Positions 1-5,726 of a stretch of 5,726 nt of DNA are shown here, in pieces; position 1 is the stretch's first letter, and each line of letters begins with the position of its first letter. The DNA lies in contig PIVQ01000494.1 in the NCBI GenBank assembly GCA_003354055.1, positions 1-5,726 on the forward strand. Direction: 5' to 3'. The notes beneath the pieces were generated by a model. The model did not search any database. It was not told where the DNA came from and saw nothing but the letters and a program-made list of their open reading frames with translations. Position numbers and translations under genes: made by a program. This DNA is from Desulfobacteraceae bacterium (GTDB lineage Bacteria; Desulfobacterota; Desulfobacteria; Desulfobacterales; Desulfobacteraceae).

Positions 1-311
1 CCATTCCTGAAAATACCGTGACGGATTTTCTTCTCTTTGCCCTGGTTGAGCAATATCCCTTTGATCCTAAATTTTCCATGTCTCTGAATCTTGTGGAAAC
101 CCTTGAACTGCATCTGAAAACCGGTATTGATATTCAATACAAGGGCAGGGATTCCAACATGGATGATCTCCACAGATTTGTTCAGGAAGGGAAAAGTCAG
201 GGCATGTACTGGGTGGATGATCAGCATCGCCTGGTCAGGGTGCAATGGGATGATGACAAGACCTTTGTCAGGCAGCCCAGGCAAAAGATTCTGGACATCC
301 TGGTACCTTAA
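1..311 (+). CDS. Hypothetical protein, C-terminal part (5' end outside window)
   Basis: The frame is open from the left edge (first full codon at 3) to the TAA at 309-311, giving about 102 residues. The GTG at 18 is a possible start, but the frame reads through it from upstream (Ile-Pro-Glu-Asn-Thr before it) and no ribosome site is visible, so I take this as the 3' end of a longer gene. The visible part is soluble and mixed in charge, with no membrane span or signal peptide. It has an amphipathic stretch (LNLVETLELHLKTG) followed by an acidic, aromatic segment (YWVDDQHRLVRVQWDDD). I do not recognise the family and assign no function. It points the same way as the HDOD gene, but a 174-base gap containing a promoter separates them, so they are probably distinct transcription units. 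Confidence 0.65.
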   Translation, partial: IPENTVTDFLLFALVEQYPFDPKFSMSLNLVETLELHLKTGIDIQYKGRDSNMDDLHRFVQEGKSQGMYWVDDQHRLVRVQWDDDKTFVRQPRQKILDILVP

Positions 312-382
312 AGTAATTCCCGAGAAAACGGATATTATTCGCCGGTCCGGGGTGCTGACAGGCAAATAATATTTTCATACGT

Positions 383-403
383 TCACCCTGATCTATAGGG
401 TGA
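383..403. promoter_or_regulatory. Inverted repeat upstream of HDOD promoter (possible operator)
   Basis: TCACCCT (383-389) and AGGGTGA (397-403) are perfect inverted copies separated by 7 bases. The repeat ends 7 bases before the proposed -35 box, and its centre lies about 53 bases upstream of the predicted transcription start. This is a plausible position for a dimeric regulator. As RNA it would form a 7-bp stem with a 7-base loop, but no run of T follows, so it is a poor intrinsic terminator for the gene ending at 311. Which regulator, if any, binds is unknown. Confidence 0.4.
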
Positions 404-410
404 CTTCAGG

Positions 411-439
411 TTGACCGTTTCTATTTATTCGGATAGACT
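411..439 (+). promoter_or_regulatory. Sigma70-like promoter of the HDOD-kinase operon
   Basis: TTGACC (411-416, 5 of 6 to the -35 consensus) and TAGACT (434-439, 4 of 6 to TATAAT, with first, second, fourth and last bases conserved) are separated by exactly 17 bases. The spacer is AT-rich. Transcription would begin near 446, leaving a leader of about 40 bases before ATG 486. The position in the only sizeable gap, directly before a two-gene operon, supports the call. No transcript data are available. Confidence 0.55.
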
Positions 440-485
440 GAAATCCGGTTGTAAAAATTCCAAGAAAAGCGGACGGTTACAAGCC

Positions 486-1760
486 ATGAACCTGGTAAAT
501 GTGTTTACTGCAAAGCCCGGCATGGTGCTGGCCCGGAGTGTGAAGAACAAGGATGGCCGGCATCTGATGGATGCGGGGACCCATCTGGGGGAAAATGAAA
601 TCAGAATCCTGAAAATGTGGGGGATTCTTGAAATCATGGTCCAGCCGGGCAGCGGTGATGCTGCCGATACGGTGGGTGTTCCGGTGGGACAGCCAGCGGG
701 TAATTCGGCGGGTGATAAAATCGATGAATCAGGGGGCAAAGTAAATGCCTTTCTGGCAAAGTGGTTTCGTCAAAATTCCCTGAAAGATCCGGTCGTCAGA
801 GAGGTAATCCCCTTGGTCAAAGTCTGGTTTGAATCTGATCCAGGGGCCTTTGAAACCCTTCTGGGGCGATTAAAAGCATCCAAAGTAAAACAGACTAAGC
901 AAAGGGTTGTGGAAGGCGAAGACCCCGATCCGTCCAGGCTCCTTGCGGACAATGTCAAACTGCCGGCCCTTCCCCAGATCTATTCTGAAATCAATGCAGC
1001 TGTAAAAAATCCCAAATGTTCGGGCAAAGATATTGCAGATATTGTGAGCAAAGATACCGGGCTTTCAGCCACCCTGCTTAAAATAGTGAACTCGGCCTAT
1101 TATGGATTTCCGGAAAAAATCGACTCTCTGGCCTATGCCGGCATGGCCCTGGGGACCCGGCAGATCTGTTCCCTGGCCATGGGAATCACGGTGATCAATT
1201 ATTTTAAGGGGATGCCGGGAACGGTTCTGGACATGGAGGCCTTCTGGCGGCACAGTGTGGGGTGCGGGATTATGGCAAGGAACCTGGCAACACATATTCA
1301 GGGAGTCAACGGTGAACGGGTGTTTATCGGCGGTCTTCTCCACGATATGGGGCGGCTGGTTTTTCTAAATCATTTTCCCGAGACTTCAGGCAGGGCAATG
1401 GCCCAGGCCTGCAAACTTTCCTTAAGCCTCCACCAGGTTGAACACCGATATTTTCAGATGGATCATGCGGACTTCGGCAGCCAGCTGGCAGAAGCCTGGA
1501 ATTTTTCCCCTAAGATCAGCGCCTTGATCCGTGACCATCACATGGCCTTTAAAGAACCGCCGGACAAGGAAGTGGCCATTGTCTATTTTGCAAACTGGAT
1601 GGCCTCTGCCCTGGGAATTGGATTTTCGGGGGAAGTCATCCTGCCAAAGCTCAACAAAAAGGCCTGGGATGCCATGGAAATTTCCCCCAGCGCCCTTGTG
1701 CCGGTGATCCGTCAGATGGATCGCCAGATTACGGAGGCGGTAAGGTTTTTTTATGAATGA
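486..1760 (+). CDS. HDOD-domain signalling output protein
   Basis: The product is a 424-residue soluble protein. Residues 1-52 form a small N-terminal domain (KPGMVLARSV, then ILKMWGILEIMV) of the kind seen before HD-GYP and HDOD domains. A low-complexity Gly/Ala linker (about 54-85) and a helical segment (about 86-150) follow. The HDOD domain covers about 153-355, from LPALPQIYSEI through LLKIVNSAYYG to GLLHDMGRLV. HDOD proteins are regulatory output modules related to HD phosphohydrolases and are generally thought non-catalytic. Here H256, H286-D287, H327 and H351-H352 remain, but the usual late Asp appears to be Asn370. The frame extends back to TTG 411, but that codon lies in the -35 box, whereas the family-like sequence starts exactly at ATG 486, with a weak GGACGG 9 bases upstream. 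The 3' end overlaps the kinase gene. The exact target is unknown. Confidence 0.88.
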   Translation: MNLVNVFTAKPGMVLARSVKNKDGRHLMDAGTHLGENEIRILKMWGILEIMVQPGSGDAADTVGVPVGQPAGNSAGDKIDESGGKVNAFLAKWFRQNSLKDPVVREVIPLVKVWFESDPGAFETLLGRLKASKVKQTKQRVVEGEDPDPSRLLADNVKLPALPQIYSEINAAVKNPKCSGKDIADIVSKDTGLSATLLKIVNSAYYGFPEKIDSLAYAGMALGTRQICSLAMGITVINYFKGMPGTVLDMEAFWRHSVGCGIMARNLATHIQGVNGERVFIGGLLHDMGRLVFLNHFPETSGRAMAQACKLSLSLHQVEHRYFQMDHADFGSQLAEAWNFSPKISALIRDHHMAFKEPPDKEVAIVYFANWMASALGIGFSGEVILPKLNKKAWDAMEISPSALVPVIRQMDRQITEAVRFFYE

Positions 1761-3489
1761 TTCCCGGGAAGTAGATTACAACGAACGGCTGGCCCATCTG
1801 GAGCAGGTCAACCTGTCCAGAATAAAAGCCCTGGACGTGATTCGGGAACTGAGCGGTTTCACGGAAAGTATCAACCGGCTCGAAGACCCTGAGTCCATTA
1901 TAGAGAAGTGCAGGGAGCAGGTGGGAAAACTGATCCGTATAAAGACCCTGGCTTTTTTCCTCATTGATGAACAGACCTCGGATTTTAAATTATATGCCTG
2001 TTATCCCGCAGCTGATAAGGAGCTCATAGAGTCGGAACTCGCCCATTTTATTGAAGACGGCACCTTTTCCAGGGCCGTACTTGAGAGAATACCTGTGATC
2101 GCAAGTTCTCAGGATTTTTCAAGCCACTTTCTCCTTCATGTTCTGGCCACGGTATCCAGGGTCAGAGGCATGTGTGTGGTTATTCTGGACGGCGGGCCGC
2201 GGAAGGTGCCTGAGACGGCATTCGAACTGTTTCCTATTCTAATGACCCATTGTGCCAATGCCCTGGAGAGCTATGAGTTGTACAGCCGGCTGAAACAGGC
2301 CAATGATGATCTCGGAGAAAAGGTTAATCAGCTCTCGGTCTCACGGGCTTCACTTCAAAAAGAGGTGAGCGAGCATGAAAAAACACTGGAGTCACTTAAG
2401 GTCAGTGAATCCCAATATCGCCTTCTTGCAGAAACTGCGCTGGAGATGATTTTGACCGTTTCCGGCCAGGGATTGGTTACCTATATTAATCCCTATGGCC
2501 TTGGTCTGGCCGGCTATTCGTCCAAAGCGACAGAGGGCATGGATGTAGACTCGCTTCTCCCTGATTTTTTCGGGGTCCGGGATTCTCTTGGCGGACTGAC
2601 GGAAAAAGAATTTACCACCCGATTGATAAGAAAGGGAGGAGAGGAGATTCCTCTGGAGATTTCCCTGGTGTCCCTGCCGGACACTAACGGGGATCCGGGA
2701 TTTTTAATCTTGGGCCGGAATATCTCGGACCGTCTTAAGGCTGAAGCAGAAAAGAACGAGCTTGAACAGCGGCTCTGGCAGGCCCGTAAAATGGAGTCCA
2801 TCGGCCTCCTGGCCGGAGGAACCGCCCATGACTTTAACAATCTGCTAAGTGTTATTCTCAATTATACGGATCTTTCCCTTGAGGTTTTGGAAGACGATCA
2901 TCCTGTATGCAAATATCTTGATCGCGTGGAAACCGCATCAAGCCAGGCCATGATCCTGGCAAAAAAATTGTACACCATTGGCCGGGATGACCGTCACGAT
3001 ACCCATCGGGTGGATTTAAATGTGTTGATGATGGAAACCCTGTCCCTGCTAAGATCCTCACTGGGCAAAACCCTGTCTCTTGAGTTTGATAAATGCCCTG
3101 ATTCCCTGATGGTCATGGCTGAAGAAACCCGGCTTCGCCAGGTTTTCATGAATCTGATCACCAATGCCGCCCATGCCATGGAAAAGGGCAGCATCCGGGT
3201 GGGCGGAGAGCGTATCTTTATGGACAGCGGCCCTGAACAGGCCGGTCTGAAAATTAAACCGGGCGCCTATGTCCGTATCTGGGTAAAGGACACAGGACCC
3301 GGCATTGAACCGGATGTTCTGCCTCGCATCTTTGAACCCTATTATTCCACGAAACAGGGTGACAGCAATACGGGACTCGGCCTGGCTGTTGTCCACGGTA
3401 TTATTAACAACTATGGCGGAGCGGTTGAGGTGGAAAGTACGTTATCCGAGGGCAGTTGTTTTTACATCTATCTGCCTGAGGCGAAATAA
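1753..3489 (+). CDS. Soluble GAF/PAS sensor histidine kinase
   Basis: The 578-residue product has a GAF-like input domain (about 25-175), a coiled-coil linker (about 176-222), a PAS domain (about 222-330) and a kinase core. The H box is LAGGTAHDFNNLL with H359 as the likely phosphoacceptor. The ATP-binding domain has an N box (NLITNAAHAM, 467-476), G1 (DTGPGI, 513-518), F box (FEPYYSTK, 527-534) and G2 (TGLGLAVVHGI, 540-550), so it should be active. No membrane span or signal peptide is visible, implying cytoplasmic sensing; the ligand is not evident. There is no receiver domain and no response regulator in the window. The start codon overlaps the end of the HDOD gene by 8 bases, with AAGG (1742-1745) 7 bases upstream, suggesting translational coupling. 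It is a typical autophosphorylating two-component kinase with an unknown partner. Confidence 0.93.
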   Translation: MNDSREVDYNERLAHLEQVNLSRIKALDVIRELSGFTESINRLEDPESIIEKCREQVGKLIRIKTLAFFLIDEQTSDFKLYACYPAADKELIESELAHFIEDGTFSRAVLERIPVIASSQDFSSHFLLHVLATVSRVRGMCVVILDGGPRKVPETAFELFPILMTHCANALESYELYSRLKQANDDLGEKVNQLSVSRASLQKEVSEHEKTLESLKVSESQYRLLAETALEMILTVSGQGLVTYINPYGLGLAGYSSKATEGMDVDSLLPDFFGVRDSLGGLTEKEFTTRLIRKGGEEIPLEISLVSLPDTNGDPGFLILGRNISDRLKAEAEKNELEQRLWQARKMESIGLLAGGTAHDFNNLLSVILNYTDLSLEVLEDDHPVCKYLDRVETASSQAMILAKKLYTIGRDDRHDTHRVDLNVLMMETLSLLRSSLGKTLSLEFDKCPDSLMVMAEETRLRQVFMNLITNAAHAMEKGSIRVGGERIFMDSGPEQAGLKIKPGAYVRIWVKDTGPGIEPDVLPRIFEPYYSTKQGDSNTGLGLAVVHGIINNYGGAVEVESTLSEGSCFYIYLPEAK

Positions 3490-3507
3490 TCCCGAAATCT
3501 CTTAAGT

Positions 3508-4386
3508 TTAACCAAATTTGTCCATTAGGGATAATACAATTTCAAGTCCCCTGGTGTCAGGCATCGTGTTCACATCTTCTACACTCAAATTATCTGAAAT
3601 TTTTGTAAAGGGTTCCAGAGTATATTCCATGAGTCCGACTCCTGCCACAGGACAGGTTCCTTTTATATCATCAATGACAGTTGTAAGGGTGTCTGCCATG
3701 AGCCCTCCGGGTTCAGGATGTCTGATATAGGGATAGATTCCGGGATCCAGGACATCCAGGTCAATGTGGATATACACCGGATGGTTTCCCTTTTCTTTTA
3801 TGGCCCGGGTCAGGGCTGATCTGTCCGCCTCCATCTCCCGGGCACTTACCCGGGCGATTCCCTGATCCTTTATGAATCGGGCTTCGGCCGGATCCATGGC
3901 TCTGACACCGGCCAGGATGACCTGGTCCGGCTTGATGGTTGAAAAACAGGTGTTGCAGATAGCTGTATCCCCCATTCCCAACAGGGTGGCCAGGGGCATA
4001 CCGTGGAAATCACCGGAGGGTGAGGTCTCCGGCGTATTTAGATCTGCATGGGCATCCAGCCAGATCAGGGTGAAGTTACCGTTGTGGAGCCGGTTAAGAT
4101 AGGATACGGGTACAGGTTCAATGCCGCAGTCTCCGCCAATGGTGAGAATAAATGTCGGTGCTGCCTGCTTTACAATTTCTGCGGCATCGGTCATCTGGGA
4201 GAGAATGCTGTCGTAACCGAGGATGCCGCGGGATATATTGAGGGTCTCAATCTCCGGCACAGGTACAGGGGTAAACTTTGTGCTTGGGCAATGTTTTGCC
4301 AGTGCCATGGCTGCATGGTACAGGGCATTTACAGTGCCGGACCCCTGCCATTGGGGAAAGAGAAGATTAAGCGGGCTACTTGTCAT
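3508..4386 (-). CDS. Arginase-family ureohydrolase, variant metal site
   Basis: The 292-residue product has the length and motif order of the arginase/agmatinase (ureohydrolase) family, Mn-dependent enzymes that cleave guanidino compounds such as arginine or agmatine to urea. Visible motifs are IGGDCG (83-88), DAHADLNTP (111-119), SPSGDFHGMP (122-131), HIDLDVLDP (207-215), PEPGGL (224-229) and E254. Family metal ligands D111, H113, D115, D209 and D211 are present, but C87 replaces the His of GGDH. By alignment to mammalian arginase from memory, N117, S124 and H128 match its substrate-loop residues N130, S137 and H141, so it looks more arginase-like than agmatinase-like. Activity and substrate are unproven. 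The start at ATG 4386 is chosen over an upstream ATG at 4593 because family similarity begins there and GGAAGG lies 5 bases upstream. It overlaps the preceding gene by 11 bases. Confidence 0.88.
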   Translation of the reverse strand: MTSSPLNLLFPQWQGSGTVNALYHAAMALAKHCPSTKFTPVPVPEIETLNISRGILGYDSILSQMTDAAEIVKQAAPTFILTIGGDCGIEPVPVSYLNRLHNGNFTLIWLDAHADLNTPETSPSGDFHGMPLATLLGMGDTAICNTCFSTIKPDQVILAGVRAMDPAEARFIKDQGIARVSAREMEADRSALTRAIKEKGNHPVYIHIDLDVLDPGIYPYIRHPEPGGLMADTLTTVIDDIKGTCPVAGVGLMEYTLEPFTKISDNLSVEDVNTMPDTRGLEIVLSLMDKFG

Positions 4387-4915
4387 AGATACCTTCCAGA
4401 GCCGACTTGCCCGAGTCTGAAATATAGATTCTGGCAACGGCAGATGTTCTGAGTTGTTTTTCAAGGGCCAGGGCCTTTTCCTTCGGGGCAAAATAGGCCT
4501 CAATACCGTAACGGACCCGGTAAGATTCAGCAGATCGCCTCCCGCGATCCTGTATCCGGCCCCGGATAAACACTCCGGATTCCGGTTTTTCAAAGCTTAT
4601 CCCCTGGTATGTATAGATTTGATCCGGCCCGGGTGTGAGCCTTACATAGACACGTTCGTTGGGGCGGGGTATCCCGAGCCGGTTGATATCCTTTGCGGGT
4701 ATTCTGCTGATATCATAGTCCAGAAGGGCATAGTTCCCCCTGAACAGGCTCCTGGGATCCACAGGTCTGGTTTTCAGTATTATGGGCCGGCCGGTCCATA
4801 GGGGGACCTGGGCATTGATATAGATCATAGCCAGGATCCCGGTCTGCAACAGGATAACAAGGCTCAGGCCGATGATCAGTCCTGTTTTGGGTTTTTCTAT
4901 TCTTGGAAGGTTCAT
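4376..4915 (-). CDS. GDYXXLXY-family membrane-anchored protein
   Basis: The 179-residue product has a short basic N-terminus, one hydrophobic segment (about 12-33, an uncleaved anchor or signal) and a soluble domain likely outside the cytoplasmic membrane. The segment DPRSLFRGNYALLDY (53-67) matches the family hallmark GDYXXLXY, with Asn in place of its Asp. A later part (YGIEAYFAPKEKALALEKQLR split at 136-145 and 146-156) resembles the conserved C-terminal half, where a YFxP segment is typical. The family is functionally uncharacterised. It is commonly encoded next to DUF2157 or DUF4401 membrane proteins, as here: its ATG overlaps the stop of the membrane-protein gene by 4 bases (ATGA). A strong ribosome site precedes it. 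The stop lies inside the start region of the ureohydrolase gene, so the three genes look like one operon. Confidence 0.85.
   Translation of the reverse strand: MNLPRIEKPKTGLIIGLSLVILLQTGILAMIYINAQVPLWTGRPIILKTRPVDPRSLFRGNYALLDYDISRIPAKDINRLGIPRPNERVYVRLTPGPDQIYTYQGISFEKPESGVFIRGRIQDRGRRSAESYRVRYGIEAYFAPKEKALALEKQLRTSAVARIYISDSGKSALEGIYDK
4392..4397 (-). promoter_or_regulatory. Ribosome binding site deciding the ureohydrolase start
   Basis: On the - strand GGAAGG lies 5 bases before ATG 4386-4384, inside the last codons of the preceding gene. It supports this internal start over the longer frame from 4593, whose extra 69 residues would duplicate, in another frame, sequence that codes for the GDYXXLXY protein. 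Confidence 0.65.
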
Positions 4916-5726
4916 ACCGCACCTCCTTTACCGTGCCTTGATTTCCAGAATTTGGCCGTGCCCAGAAGAATAACCGCAAATCCGAGAAATAGGGCTGCCG
5001 CACCGATATAATCCCCCACCAGATCAACATAGCGGACCAGGCCGATGAGAAGAACGGTAACCACCCCCAGAAAGAAGTAATGGGAGACCGCGTTCCTGAT
5101 CCCGTTGACTATGAGCCAGACACCTGCGGCCACCAGGATGATATTGTCCGTTATGGTGAAATATATGGCTGCATATCGATCCTCGATGCCAATTGAACCC
5201 ACGAGATACGCAATGAACACCAGGCTGGCAAGCCCCGGAACAACAAGGCTTTTTATCTGTCTGTTCCCTATAAATGCCAGCATCAGACCGGCCAGGGCCA
5301 TGATGATCCCACAGGCCAGGGCCAGTCCCGGTGTCTGCCAGACCGTTGGCAGGAGTTCCTCCCAGCATTCCTCAAAACTGAACACAAAAAGACTGAAAAT
5401 AAAAAACCGCAGGCACCAGAGGGAGAGCAGTGTGCCGTAATCCTTGGCATTCGGACTTTCCCGGCTGAGGAGAAATTTTGACAGCCCGTAGCAGAGAAGA
5501 AACCATCCTCCGGCAAAAAAGAGGTTTTCCAGTTCAAGATCCAGATAGTCCCATCCCCCAAGGCCCCATGAAATGCAATACTCAAAGAAAAGGCCCGTCA
5601 GGATGATCAGGCAAAGGAACAGGATGCGGCTGGATCCTGATCGGAACAGATGCCAGGTGATGGCAGCTATAAAAAGGGGAAACAGCCAGGGAAAATACCC
5701 CAGATGGATTTCCAGGGCAAACCAGA
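4912..5726 (-). CDS. DUF2157-like multi-span membrane protein (5' end outside window)
   Basis: Reading the - strand from the right edge, the frame has no stop from 5724 down to the TGA at 4914-4912, giving 270 visible residues. A GTG at 5385 is the first possible start codon in the window, but the 113 codons before it encode clearly hydrophobic membrane segments in frame, so the gene continues past the edge. I count about nine spans in the visible part, at roughly 11-27, 34-52, 66-80, 97-115, 134-153, 159-177, 194-211, 216-230 and 239-256, ending in a basic tail (KFWKSRHGKGG). The ending and the GDYXXLXY gene directly downstream resemble the uncharacterised DUF2157/DUF4401 membrane proteins; I cannot tell these two apart with certainty. 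No function can be assigned. Any promoter for this - strand operon lies outside the window. Confidence 0.75.
   Translation of the reverse strand, partial: WFALEIHLGYFPWLFPLFIAAITWHLFRSGSSRILFLCLIILTGLFFEYCISWGLGGWDYLDLELENLFFAGGWFLLCYGLSKFLLSRESPNAKDYGTLLSLWCLRFFIFSLFVFSFEECWEELLPTVWQTPGLALACGIIMALAGLMLAFIGNRQIKSLVVPGLASLVFIAYLVGSIGIEDRYAAIYFTITDNIILVAAGVWLIVNGIRNAVSHYFFLGVVTVLLIGLVRYVDLVGDYIGAAALFLGFAVILLGTAKFWKSRHGKGGAV
4921..4929 (-). promoter_or_regulatory. Strong Shine-Dalgarno of the GDYXXLXY gene
   Basis: AAAGGAGGT on the - strand is an almost complete match to the 16S rRNA tail, 5 bases before ATG 4915. It fixes this start and suggests efficient independent initiation as well as coupling to the upstream gene through the ATGA overlap. 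Confidence 0.75.

Noticed and set aside
127..369. 80-residue + strand frame overlapping the first gene
   Set aside because: It overlaps the first gene in another frame, is rich in Trp, Met and Arg in shadow fashion and has no ribosome site.
383..403. Inverted repeat as an intrinsic terminator for the first gene
   Set aside because: The stem is only 7 bp and is followed by CTTCAGG, not a T run; an operator role fits better, though it remains unproven.
411..485. TTG start giving a 449-residue HDOD protein
   Set aside because: The TTG falls in the -35 box, has only weak ribosome-site sequence before it, and the extra residues lack family character; ATG 486 begins at the conserved domain.
3058..3396. 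112-residue - strand open frame under the kinase ATP-binding domain
   Set aside because: The + strand encodes clear N, G1 and F boxes here; the reverse frame has no recognisable features.
4048..4452. 134-residue + strand open frame
   Set aside because: It is antisense to the ureohydrolase and GDYXXLXY genes, Cys-rich and without domain character; it is a shadow of those genes.
4387..4593. N-terminal extension of the ureohydrolase from an ATG at 4593
   Set aside because: It lies out of frame within the well-supported GDYXXLXY gene, does not resemble arginase sequence, and a good ribosome site precedes ATG 4386.
1..5726. tRNA, rRNA, CRISPR array, insertion sequence or phage genes
   Set aside because: Reading both strands I saw no cloverleaf, spaced repeats, transposase motifs or terminal repeats.

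Overview
The window looks like a piece of chromosome from a Gram-negative, mid-GC bacterium. The style of its signalling genes (an HDOD protein paired with a soluble PAS kinase carrying an AHDFNN-type H box) suggests a sulfate-reducing Desulfobacterota such as the Desulfobacteraceae. That placement is an inference from protein style only, as there is no rRNA or other marker. There are no RNA genes, insertion sequences, CRISPR arrays or phage genes, and coding density is high.

Layout. Positions 1-311 (+) hold the 3' end of an unrecognised gene. Positions 312-485 are the only sizeable gap. It carries a 7-7-7 inverted repeat and, just after it, a good sigma70-like promoter. Next comes a two-gene signalling operon on the + strand: an HDOD-domain output protein (486-1760) and a soluble GAF/PAS sensor histidine kinase (1753-3489), overlapping by 8 bases. 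Only 18 bases separate the kinase stop from a converging operon on the - strand. In transcription order that operon encodes a multi-span DUF2157-like membrane protein (cut by the right edge, 4912-5726), a GDYXXLXY-family membrane-anchored protein (4376-4915) and an arginase-family ureohydrolase (3508-4386). Its gene junctions overlap by 4 and 11 bases.

How the genes may work together. The kinase and the HDOD protein are probably made together and may share a pathway, but no response regulator is present, so the phosphoryl acceptor is unknown. The DUF2157/GDYXXLXY pair is a recurrent membrane module of unknown function. The tightly coupled ureohydrolase behind it is the least expected element. 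It keeps an arginase-like substrate loop but has Cys in place of the His of the first metal motif.

Three gene boundaries were revised from the longest open frames. The HDOD gene starts at ATG 486, not TTG 411, which lies in the -35 box. The ureohydrolase starts at ATG 4386, not 4593. The membrane protein runs off the right edge rather than starting at GTG 5385. I see no clear evidence of a wholly new system; the most notable points are the ureohydrolase's metal site and its gene context.
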